A stretch of 64,000 nucleotides of DNA from Nitrobacteraceae bacterium AZCC 2146 (lineage in GTDB: Bacteria; Pseudomonadota; Alphaproteobacteria; Rhizobiales; Xanthobacteraceae), in the NCBI GenBank assembly GCA_036924855.1, contig JBAGRP010000001.1, positions 868,001 through 932,000 on the forward strand, given 5' to 3'. The position numbers and the translations under genes are program-made. This document shows positions 1-7,426 of this stretch, piece after piece. Position 1 is the first letter of the stretch. Every line of letters starts with the position of its first letter. The notes beneath the pieces were generated by a model, which saw only the letters and a list, made by a program, of their open reading frames with translations, searched no databases and was not told the DNA's origin.

Positions 1-25
1 GGAACCAGTTGCGCTTTAAAACCCC

Positions 26-50
26 CCGCGAGCAGACGCGGCTTTTTTTG
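26..50 (+). terminator. Possible intrinsic terminator at left edge
   Basis: A 5-bp GC stem (CCGCG/CGCGG, 6-nt loop) is followed at once by C and seven T. It would end a transcript entering from outside the window. The stem is short, so the call rests mainly on the T run. Confidence 0.4.
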
Positions 51-65
51 TTTCTAGAGACCAAG

Positions 66-763
66 ATGGATGAGAAATTGATTGCGCTCGTGTCAGGGGC
101 AAATAAGGGCCTTGGCAAAGAGGTCGCCCGGCAGCTCGGCAGGCGTGGACTGCGCGTCTACCTCGCGAGTCGTAATCGGGCTCGAGGTGAAGAGGCCGCG
201 AACGAGCTTATCGCCGAGGGCCTGGACGTAGTTCCGGTCCAACTCGACGTTACGAGCGATGAGAGCGTCGCCGCGCTCGCCCGGGACCTTCAGCGCTGGT
301 ATGGTCGGCTCGACGTTCTGGTCAACAACGCGGGCGTCCTCGTAAGCCGCCCGGCTTTCGAAATCACGTCGGCCGAGATGAAGGAGACCTTCGACACCAA
401 CGTCTTCGGTGTGGTTCGGATGGTCCATGCGATGCTACCGCTACTTCAGGCATCGAAGCAGCCTCGCATCGTCAACATCGCCAGCACAACCGCATCTTTG
501 ACACTGGCGAGCGACCCCACGACGATGTTCGGCCGAGAGGACACAATCATCGCCTACGCTTCATCGAAGTCTGCAGTGACGATGCTGACGGTACAATACG
601 CTAACGCCTTTCGGCGGAGCGAGGCACACGCGCACATCAAGATCAATACCGCGACACCTGGATACATTGCGACGGACCTCAACAACTTCAGCGGTAATAG
701 AACGGTCGAAGAGGGGTCACGCATCGTGATTCAACTCGCTACTCTTCCAGACGATGGATCTAG
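66..763 (+). pseudogene. Short-chain dehydrogenase/reductase, 5' part, interrupted by IS elements
   Basis: This is the first ~232 codons of a classical NAD(P)-dependent short-chain dehydrogenase. The cofactor motif SGANKGLGKEV lies near residues 10-20, NNAG near residue 80, and the catalytic YASSK near residue 163, followed by the TATPGYIATD segment. ATG at 66 was chosen because the protein then starts just before the Rossmann strand; an upstream TTG at 9 would add 19 unusual residues. The natural frame stops making family sense at the CTAG at 760-763, where two insertion sequences begin. Joining it to 3329-3368 restores the usual SDR ending (residues GGFFNDAGSVPW). The substrate cannot be told from sequence. 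The gene is probably inactive: read-through into the IS630 end adds a short foreign tail that ends at 809. Confidence 0.85.
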
Positions 764-1880
764 TACCCACTTTTCTTGGATCGTGAGTCGTGATTCAACA
801 TCGGGATGATACCCGAAGCAAGAGAAGTCCACCTTTCGCGGAAAGATCGCAAGGTGCTTGAGGCATGTTGCCGCTCGCCGATGACGTTGCAGCGCGATTT
901 GAAGCGGGCGCGGATCGTTCTGTTGGCGGCGGCCGGGCGCAGCACCCGGTCGATTGCCAAGGAGGTCGGTGTTCAGCCGCGGATTGTCAGCCTTTGGCGG
1001 CATCGCTATGCCGACCATGGCCTTGAAGGGCTGCAGGACAAGCCGCGGCCTGGCAAGCGACCGATCTATACGAACGCCACCGACAAGCGGATTCTGAGAT
1101 TACTGGACAAGCCGGCACCGGAAGGGTTTGCGCGCTGGACCGGGCCGCTGCTGGCCGAGGCGCTGGGCGATGTTGACGTCCAATATGTCTGGCGGTTCCT
1201 GCGCAACCACAAGATCGACCTCGTGGTTCGCAAGTCTTGGTGCGAGAGCAATGACCCGCACTTCACGGCCAAAGCCGCCGATGTTGTCGGCCTCTACGTC
1301 GCCCCGCCCGCGAAGGCCATTGTGCTATGCGTGGACGAAAAGCCTTCGATCCAGGCTTTGGAGCGAGCGCAGGGCTATCTGAAGTTGCCCAATGGCCGTG
1401 CCTTGACCGGTCAGAGCCACGACTACAAACGGCATGGCACGACAACGCTGTTTGCGGCACTCGAGGTTGCCACCGGAAAGATCATCGCGACGCATTCAAA
1501 ACGGCGGCGGCGTGTCGAGTTCCTCGACTTCATGGACAGCGTCACCTTGGCTTTTCCGGACCGCCAGCTTCACGTCATCCTCGACAATCTCAACACCCAC
1601 AAGAAGAACGAGCACTGGCTTAAGGCCCACCCCAACGTGAAATTTCATTTCACGCCGACAAGCGCATCCTGGCTCAATCAGGTCGAGGTCTGGTTCTCGA
1701 TCTTGCAGGGGCAGTCGCTCAGCGGCGCGTCCTTCACCAGCCTCAAACAGCTCGAGAAACACATCGATGCCTACATCCAAGCCTATAACGACAAAGCTCA
1801 GCCCTTCGTCTGGACCAAGAAAAAGGTCCGTCAACGCCGCTTCAAAGGCCGACGTATCACTCAGCTATGATTCCGGGTAC
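763..1880 (+). mobile_element. IS630-family insertion sequence
   Basis: The element starts GTACCC and ends GGGTAC, and is flanked by TA at 761-762 and 1881-1882, the target duplication expected for IS630/mariner-type transposition. Both TA copies sit inside a CTAG. On the right, the CTAG is immediately followed by the terminal repeat of the neighbouring IS701 element, so IS630 landed in the CTAG duplication that IS701 had made. It carries one transposase gene that fills most of its 1.1 kb. Confidence 0.8.
806..1870 (+). CDS. IS630-family transposase
   Basis: This 354-residue DDE transposase appears intact. The N-terminal ~110 residues form a helix-turn-helix region (motif STRSIAKEVGVQPRIVSLWR near residue 50). 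The catalytic core shows VDEKPSIQ (first Asp, ~residue 176), ILDNLNTH (second Asp, ~260) and SWLNQVEVWF (Glu, ~292), the usual IS630 spacing with ~35 residues between the last two acids. It should catalyse cut-and-paste movement into TA sites. The length is normal for the family and there is no frameshift, so the copy may still be active. Confidence 0.9.
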   Translation: MIPEAREVHLSRKDRKVLEACCRSPMTLQRDLKRARIVLLAAAGRSTRSIAKEVGVQPRIVSLWRHRYADHGLEGLQDKPRPGKRPIYTNATDKRILRLLDKPAPEGFARWTGPLLAEALGDVDVQYVWRFLRNHKIDLVVRKSWCESNDPHFTAKAADVVGLYVAPPAKAIVLCVDEKPSIQALERAQGYLKLPNGRALTGQSHDYKRHGTTTLFAALEVATGKIIATHSKRRRRVEFLDFMDSVTLAFPDRQLHVILDNLNTHKKNEHWLKAHPNVKFHFTPTSASWLNQVEVWFSILQGQSLSGASFTSLKQLEKHIDAYIQAYNDKAQPFVWTKKKVRQRRFKGRRITQL

Positions 1881-1883
1881 TAG

Positions 1884-3324
1884 CACTACTTTGGCACTTT
1901 AGGCTTCGCGATATCTGCAAGTAGCATGTCACAGTGAGGGCATCGTCGGGGTGGAGGTCTTGCGAAGAGGTCGAGGATTGCTTGCCTGATGGCCGGCATG
2001 CTTGGTTGTGGTGGCGGTCCCGAGATTCTTTTTTTTTCGTCCCGCTGCTTTAAGGCGGCGGGACTGTAGGAAGGCGTAGGCGATCATCGTCATCAAGGCA
2101 TGTCGATGTAATCCGGTCCAGGATCTTCCTTCGAAGTGGTCGAGCCCAAGCTCTTCCTTGAGCTGCTGGTGGCCCTGTTCACAGACCCATCTGGCTTTGA
2201 TAGTAGCCGCGAGTGTCTTGATGGTGGTATCGACCGGCAGGTTCGACACATAGTATTTTTGCTCCCCGGTCGATCGCCGCTCGCCGACGAGCCAGACCTC
2301 GTCGCCAGGCATGCACTGCACACGGTTATTGAGCATCCGGTGCTTATGGCCATCCGCAACCCGGACACGGCGGGCAGTGAAGAGACATGTCAGCCGACCT
2401 TTGGTGCCCCGCCGCCAACTGACCCTTTGCCATTTGCCTTCAGCCAATAACGCTTCAGCAGAGACCGGCGGCTGATCAGGGATGTGGTATTTGCGGGGCT
2501 TTCCGGTCTTCGCGACGGGGAAGATCAGGGCAATGTCGGCGGGATAGACGTTCTGGCGCCGCGACAGACCCACCGCCCACAGCAGACCGCGTTCGCTCAG
2601 AGCCTGACGGAAAGGCCCGCTGGAGCCGTACCCTGCATCGGCAAGCACATAGCCGAAACGCGCACCGGAGGCGATGACGCGGTCGATCTCCTCGATGGCA
2701 ATCTCCGGCTTTGTCAGAGCAGTCTGTCTATCCTTCGGCACACGGGCCCGCGCCATGCGCTCAGGATCATTTGTCCAACTCTCGGGCAGGAACAGCCGCA
2801 GGCCCACCATCACCGGCACCTCCCGCGACGCCAACGTTAGCGAAACCAGCGACTGACAGTTGGCAGTCTTTCCGAGCGACGAGGCATATTGTGGCGCGAC
2901 GCCAATCGAGTGACGTCCCTTCTTGGGCAACGCCGTATCATCTATGACAAGAAAACCTGCATCATCGCCAACCAATCTATCTGCCTCCTTCAGCAGGGCA
3001 GCCTCGAGTGGAGCAGTGTCCCAAACTCCGGCAGCGACGAAATGATGGAGCTGATCGTAACCGACACCGCTGGCGCGTGCTGCCATCGGCTGAACACTCT
3101 TGCGGTCTCCTGGACCAATCAAACCCGCGACATAGAGAGGGCACATCCGGGCCCGCGTCTTGTGCCGCAGCGCCGCGACAAACGGCGCAAGCCAGCGATC
3201 AAGATCAACTTGCCAGTCCACGTCCATAGATCGGCCCTCCGCCAGCCGACCTCCCATGAATCACGCAAACCTTCTCTTGGGAATCCCAAAAACTCGCCGC
3301 CGCTAAAAAATTGCCAAAGTAGTG
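1884..3324 (-). mobile_element. IS701-family insertion sequence with CTAG target duplication
   Basis: Both ends carry the same 13-bp inverted repeat (CACTACTTTGGCA reading inward). The element is bounded by CTAG at 1880-1883 and 3325-3328, the 4-bp target preferred by IS701-like elements. Its single transposase gene lies on the minus strand. It split the short-chain dehydrogenase gene, and IS630 then inserted at its left junction. Confidence 0.85.
1929..3227 (-). CDS. IS701-family transposase
   Basis: This is a DDE transposase of 432 residues from the ATG at 3227, which has GGAGGG about 7 nt upstream; an ATG at 3257 is less well placed. Catalytic-type motifs are FLVIDDTALPKKG (~residue 95), YVLADAGYGSSG (~195) and a C-terminal WVCEQGHQQLKEELGLDHFE segment holding the Glu. 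This order is typical of the IS701 group of IS4-like enzymes. The C-terminus after ~residue 385 is a basic low-complexity tail. No stop or frameshift is seen. Confidence 0.88.
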   Translation of the reverse strand: MDVDWQVDLDRWLAPFVAALRHKTRARMCPLYVAGLIGPGDRKSVQPMAARASGVGYDQLHHFVAAGVWDTAPLEAALLKEADRLVGDDAGFLVIDDTALPKKGRHSIGVAPQYASSLGKTANCQSLVSLTLASREVPVMVGLRLFLPESWTNDPERMARARVPKDRQTALTKPEIAIEEIDRVIASGARFGYVLADAGYGSSGPFRQALSERGLLWAVGLSRRQNVYPADIALIFPVAKTGKPRKYHIPDQPPVSAEALLAEGKWQRVSWRRGTKGRLTCLFTARRVRVADGHKHRMLNNRVQCMPGDEVWLVGERRSTGEQKYYVSNLPVDTTIKTLAATIKARWVCEQGHQQLKEELGLDHFEGRSWTGLHRHALMTMIAYAFLQSRRLKAAGRKKKNLGTATTTKHAGHQASNPRPLRKTSTPTMPSL

Positions 3325-3368
3325 CTAGCGGTGGCTTCTTCAACGATGCGGGAAGCGTTCCCTGGTAA
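3325..3368 (+). pseudogene. Short-chain dehydrogenase, 3' end after the IS elements
   Basis: The sequence immediately after the second CTAG continues the dehydrogenase frame from 763 as S-G-G-F-F-N-D-A-G-S-V-P-W and stops at 3366-3368. This is the typical SDR C-terminus. With one CTAG copy removed the two pieces join in frame, so the gene was intact before the IS701 insertion (about 245 residues). Confidence 0.85.
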
Positions 3369-3503
3369 CCATCGACCGGGCTCGGGCGAGCCGGCGGCGG
3401 GTCACGATAGAGAAATTCTGCCCTTTCCAGGCTAAGGCATACAATCCTGCGACCACTGGCGTTGGCATCTTGTGCCCTCGGCAGCGGTCTTTTTTATTGT
3501 ACA

Positions 3504-3727
3504 TCATGCCGCTTTTGAAACCGCCACGCGATAGCGTCCATAGCCCACCTTCACGAGCAAGCCCTCCTCGCCATGCGGGCGAGGTAGCAGCGAGCAACGC
3601 CGATGTCGGTCAGGTCTTTTGTCCGGACTTCGCCCTTCTCAGGAGCGAGCAAGATGGCACGTTCTCTCAACGTTGGCTTGGGCCCGCCAGCCAGCGGAAT
3701 TCGCTCAGCGCGATCGCGCTTGCGCAT
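3504..3727 (-). pseudogene. AbiEi-like winged-helix protein, frameshifted remnant
   Basis: Reading from 3727 on the minus strand gives a helix-rich start, then KGEVRTKDLTDIGVARCYLARM. This resembles from memory the N-terminal winged-helix domain of AbiEi-type antitoxin or transcriptional-regulator proteins. Right after that Met the frame gives nonsense, but shifting by one base (a missing T in a Cys codon, near 3570) gives EEGLLVKVGYGRYRVAV, the expected continuation, ending at TGA 3504-3506. I infer a one-base deletion in a short gene of ~75 codons. No toxin partner is recognised in 3369-3503. The stretch 3728-3964 upstream shows no other gene I can support. Confidence 0.5.
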
Positions 3728-3964
3728 CTTTATTGAGGGCTCAAGCGTAGTTTTGAGAGGAATCGGCAGTTCAAAGTTCGCAGTTTCGTTCAGCCCGGGG
3801 AGCCAATACATCAACATCTGCAGCAGATGTCGCTCACGATACCGTTGCGGCCAAAATCCCCGGCGTTGTCTTTTTACGAAACTTGCATCAGACTTCTTGC
3901 ATGAGGCTTGGCGCTGCCGTAATTCCTCGACGAGGAACTTCCAGCCGCTTGCAAGGGATCGCCC

Positions 3965-4630
3965 ATGTCCGACTTTTCGACCGCCCGTCAGAAGATGGTG
4001 GATGGTCAGGTGCGTCCCAGCGATGTCACCGATCTGCGCATCATTGACGCCATGCTGGCGGTGCCGCGCGAGGATTTTGTGCCTGCCAGCCAGCGCGCCA
4101 TGGCCTATCTCGACATCGATCTCGACATCGGCACGCCCGGCGGCTCGAAACGCTTCCTGATCAAGCCGGTCGTGCTGGCGCGGATGCTGCAGGCCGCCGA
4201 CGTCAAGGCGACCGACAACGTACTCGTGGTCGGCTGCGCCACCGGCTATTCCGCTGCCGTGGTCGCCAAAATTGCCGGCAAGGTCACCGCCACCGAAGCC
4301 GATCCGGCGCTGGTCGCGAAAGCCGCCGATGGCCTGGCCAGGCTCGGTTCCTCCAATGTGGTCTTCAAGGCGGCAATGGCCGCGGACGGCTACGCCGGCA
4401 ACGGCCCCTATGACGTGATCGTGCTGGTCGGGGCCACGGAAATTGTTCCCACCGATCTGTATCGGCAGCTGGCACCGGGCGGACGTCTGGTCGGCGTGTT
4501 CGCAATGACTCAACCGCAGCGGGCAATGATCGTCACCCATTCCCACGACGATTTTGGCAACCGGGCGCTGTTCGATGCCGCCGTGCCGGTGTTGCCGGGG
4601 CTCGAACGGCTGCCGGCCTTCGTTTTTTGA
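3965..4630 (+). CDS. pcm: Protein-L-isoaspartate O-methyltransferase family protein
   Basis: This 221-residue protein uses S-adenosylmethionine to methylate abnormal isoaspartyl residues and so start protein repair. The N-terminal helix segment (ARQKMVDGQVRPSDVTD) and VPREDFVP are typical of the alphaproteobacterial form, and the SAM-binding glycine motif VLVVGCATGYSAAVVA lies near residues 80-95. In this group the gene usually sits directly before the tolC-like gene, as here. It lacks the more strictly conserved motifs of E. coli Pcm, so its true substrate could differ. Confidence 0.85.
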   Translation: MSDFSTARQKMVDGQVRPSDVTDLRIIDAMLAVPREDFVPASQRAMAYLDIDLDIGTPGGSKRFLIKPVVLARMLQAADVKATDNVLVVGCATGYSAAVVAKIAGKVTATEADPALVAKAADGLARLGSSNVVFKAAMAADGYAGNGPYDVIVLVGATEIVPTDLYRQLAPGGRLVGVFAMTQPQRAMIVTHSHDDFGNRALFDAAVPVLPGLERLPAFVF

Positions 4631-4634
4631 TACC

Positions 4635-4658
4635 TTCGGCGGTAATATCGCCGCCGAA
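4635..4658 (+). terminator. Hairpin after pcm
   Basis: A perfect 8-bp stem (TTCGGCGG/CCGCCGAA, 8-nt loop) begins 4 nt after the pcm stop. There is no T run, only AAAATT, so it may be a weak or factor-assisted terminator, or an mRNA end stabiliser, before the tolC-like gene. Confidence 0.45.
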
Positions 4659-4817
4659 AATTACAAGTGTGGCTTGGATGCCCCATCGGCCAAGTTTCCA
4701 TCGCGATCTCGCCACGAGAGGTTCCGTCTCGCGGTTGCGAGGAATATGGTGAGTGGAGACTCAACAGACTAAGACCTGATTCTGGGGCTGCGACGTGTGG
4801 CCGGATCAGTGAACGGC

Positions 4818-6227
4818 ATGAATGGATTATCTCGGATGGGTGGCGTGAAAGTTCTGACGGGAGCGGCCGCTGCGGCCCTTTTACTGGCATTTGCTGGCGC
4901 GCCGCCGGCTCTCGCAGACACGATTGAAGCGGCGCTTGTCCGCGCCTACCAGAACAACCCGCAGCTCAACGCCCAGCGCGCTTCGGTACGTATCACCGAC
5001 GAGAACGTGCCGCAGGCCCTGTCGGGCTATCGCCCGCGCGTCGCGGTGACGGCAAGCGGCGGTTATCAATACACCGACACGCTGGCTGGCGGCTCGAACG
5101 CGGTGGCGCATCTCACCGGCGCGCAGATCCCGCGCAGCGTCGGTGCCACAGTCACGCAGACCTTGTACAACGGCCAGCAGACCGCGAACCGTACCCGGGT
5201 CGCGGAAAGCCAGGTTTCGGGCGCACGCGAAGGTCTTCGCGTGCTCGAACAGTCTGTGCTGCTCTCCGGCGCCACCATCTACATGGACTACTTGCGCGAC
5301 TCCGCCATCGTCGAGGTTCAGCGCAGCAACGTACGCGTGCTCGAACAGACGCTGAAGCAGACCCGCGACCGTTTCAATGTCGGTGAAGTCACCCGCACCG
5401 ACGTCGCGCAGTCCGAAGCGCAGCTCGCCGCCGGCCGCACCCAGCAGTTGACCGCCGAATCCAATCTCACCACCACGCGCTCGAATTTCCGCCGCATCAT
5501 CGGCAACGAACCGGTGGCTTTGGCCGCGGGCTCGCCGGTGGATCGCTTCCTGCCGGGCACGCTGCCTGGCGCGATCGATCTTGGCCTGACCGAAAATCCC
5601 AACGTCACGGCCTCGATGTTCGGCATCGATGTCAGCTTCCTCACGGTCAAGGTCAACGAGGGCGCACTGTTTCCGACGGTGACGCTGCAGGTTGGCGCGC
5701 AGCAGGCCTACGAGCAGACCATTTCAGTTCCGCGCGCTTTTACGACCTCCGCGATCGCCCAGGTTTCGGTGCCGATCTATCAGGGCGGCAGCGAATACTC
5801 GCTGATCCGGCAGTCCAAAGAGAACCTGGCGCAGCAGCGCCTCGCACTCGAGCAGGTCCGCGACCAGACCCGCGCCAGCGTCGTGACGGCGTGGGGCCAG
5901 TTGCTGGCGGGCAAGGCGCAGGTGTCGTCCGCGCAGGCCCAGGTGCAGGCGTCCGAAATCGCGCTCAACGGCGTGCGCGAAGAAGCCAAGGCCGGACAGC
6001 GCACTACGCTCGATGTCTTGAACGCGCAACAGGCGCTGGTGAATGCGCGCGTCGCGCTGGTCACCGCACAGCACGATCGCGTCGTCGCATCCTATGCGGT
6101 GCTCAACGCGGTCGGCCGGTTGTCGCCGACGGTGCTCAAGCTCAGCACCACCGTGTATGATCCCAGCGTGCATTACCATCAGGTGCGCGACAGCTGGGTC
6201 GGCGTTCGCACCCCCGACGGCCGGTAA
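4818..6227 (+). CDS. tolC: TolC-family outer-membrane channel protein
   Basis: This 469-residue protein is the trimeric outer-membrane exit duct for type I secretion or RND efflux. From ATG 4818 it begins with a signal peptide (hydrophobic run LTGAAAAALLLAFAGAPPALA, cleavage before DTIEAAL). Two internally homologous halves follow, each of alternating long helices and short strands, with typical motifs NNPQLNAQRA, TRDRFNVGEVTRTDVAQSEA and VREEAKAGQRTTLDVLNAQQ. An in-frame GTG at 4797 would add 7 residues. No inner-membrane ABC or fusion-protein partner lies nearby, so it probably serves systems encoded elsewhere. Confidence 0.9.
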   Translation: MNGLSRMGGVKVLTGAAAAALLLAFAGAPPALADTIEAALVRAYQNNPQLNAQRASVRITDENVPQALSGYRPRVAVTASGGYQYTDTLAGGSNAVAHLTGAQIPRSVGATVTQTLYNGQQTANRTRVAESQVSGAREGLRVLEQSVLLSGATIYMDYLRDSAIVEVQRSNVRVLEQTLKQTRDRFNVGEVTRTDVAQSEAQLAAGRTQQLTAESNLTTTRSNFRRIIGNEPVALAAGSPVDRFLPGTLPGAIDLGLTENPNVTASMFGIDVSFLTVKVNEGALFPTVTLQVGAQQAYEQTISVPRAFTTSAIAQVSVPIYQGGSEYSLIRQSKENLAQQRLALEQVRDQTRASVVTAWGQLLAGKAQVSSAQAQVQASEIALNGVREEAKAGQRTTLDVLNAQQALVNARVALVTAQHDRVVASYAVLNAVGRLSPTVLKLSTTVYDPSVHYHQVRDSWVGVRTPDGR

Positions 6228-6253
6228 TCGGTCCTCACGTGCACGTGTCGCAG

Positions 6254-6274
6254 GGGCCGCTTCGGCGGCCCTTT
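6254..6274 (+). terminator. Intrinsic terminator after tolC-like gene
   Basis: A 7-bp GC stem GGGCCGC/GCGGCCC closed by the stable tetraloop TTCG is followed by TTT, 27 nt beyond the tolC stop. Confidence 0.65.
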
Positions 6275-6499
6275 GCTTGCAATCAATTGTTGCGATGACG
6301 TACCTTTCCCAGAGGTAGCAGAGCGATTCGTACCGCAGCCGGCGTGACGTCCGCTTCCAGCTATCGATCAAGCGGCGCTTGATCTGGGGACAAGTCAGGC
6401 TTGCGCGATGAAAAGTCCGGCCGTCACATCGAGAACCGGCAAATCCGGCTCCATCTGGTGTAAAATGTTGACGAGAGCGTTGATGATGCGGAGTCGGAA

Positions 6500-7264
6500 A
6501 TGACGCAGCCTGCAAAGGTCCAGGAGCCCTCGATGGAGGAGATTCTGGCGTCGATCCGGCGCATCATCGCCGACGACGAAGCCAAGCCGGCTGTTGTCGA
6601 GCAGGCTGCTCCTCCGCCGCGCCCAGAGCCGCCAAAGGTGGTCGCCCCCGCGCCGAAGCCTGCCGCCATGACCAACATTCCACCGTCGGCGATTCCTGCG
6701 GCGCAGGCGGCCGCCGCCAAGGCCGCACCACCGCCGGCTCCAAAGCCGGCGCCACCGCCGATTCCGGAACCCGCCGCCACCAACAGCCAGGACGACATCG
6801 ACGCGATGCTGGCCGGCCTCGACGCCGCCACCACCGAAGAAGAAATCCGCCCGCCGCTGCCCGATGGCGATGTGTTCGAACTGACCGACGACATGGCACT
6901 GCCGGACCCCGAGCCGGCGCCGTCGTTCCAGCACGTCGAGCCGGACGACGATCTTGAATTCGCAGAGGCCGTCGCCGCGAGCAACGAACGCCCGCGCGCA
7001 CCGATGTTCGACCCGCCGTCCTACGATGCGCCGCCATTGCCGCCGCAGCAGAACATCCTGTCGCACACGACCGTCTCCGCCGTGGAATCAGCGTTCCACA
7101 CGCTTGCCAATACCGTGCTGAGCAACAATGCGCGGACGCTGGAGGATCTCGTCAAGGAGATGCTGCGGCCGATGCTGAAGTCCTGGCTCGACGACAATCT
7201 GCCGGGCCTGGTCGAGCGCATCGTCAAGGCCGAAATCGAGCGGGTTTCCCGCGGCGGCCGCTGA
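6500..7264 (+). CDS. popZ: Polar organising protein PopZ (DUF2497)
   Basis: PopZ self-assembles at cell poles of alphaproteobacteria and anchors the chromosome origin through ParB. The 254-residue protein shows the three expected parts. An N-terminal client-binding helix (PSMEEILASIRRIIADDE, residues ~10-27) comes first. A long Pro/Ala-rich and acidic disordered linker covers ~30-185. A C-terminal oligomerisation region of helices (TLEDLVKEMLRPMLKSWLDD, ~215-234, then LPGLVERIVKAEIERV) ends the protein. Being directly upstream of valS is the usual arrangement in this group. The long linker with Pro runs explains unusual base composition at 6600-6780. Confidence 0.9.
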   Translation: MTQPAKVQEPSMEEILASIRRIIADDEAKPAVVEQAAPPPRPEPPKVVAPAPKPAAMTNIPPSAIPAAQAAAAKAAPPPAPKPAPPPIPEPAATNSQDDIDAMLAGLDAATTEEEIRPPLPDGDVFELTDDMALPDPEPAPSFQHVEPDDDLEFAEAVAASNERPRAPMFDPPSYDAPPLPPQQNILSHTTVSAVESAFHTLANTVLSNNARTLEDLVKEMLRPMLKSWLDDNLPGLVERIVKAEIERVSRGGR

Positions 7265-7339
7265 GCCCCAGCCAGGCCGTTCCAGGCCTTCGTTTGGCCT
7301 CCCAAGGCCACTAAGAAGACGATTAAACCTGCCTTTATG

Positions 7340-7368
7340 TTGACTTGGGGCCCACCGGCGGGTTTCTA
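7340..7368 (+). promoter_or_regulatory. Candidate sigma-70-type promoter for valS
   Basis: TTGACT and TTTCTA are separated by 17 nt and lie about 60 nt before the valS start. The -35 matches well and the -10 is weak. This is a sequence match only. Confidence 0.4.
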
Positions 7369-7426
7369 GCGCCTTCGGCATGGGCGTCTGCCAAACCCAC
7401 AAAACTCCTGACCTGATTGCATTGTC

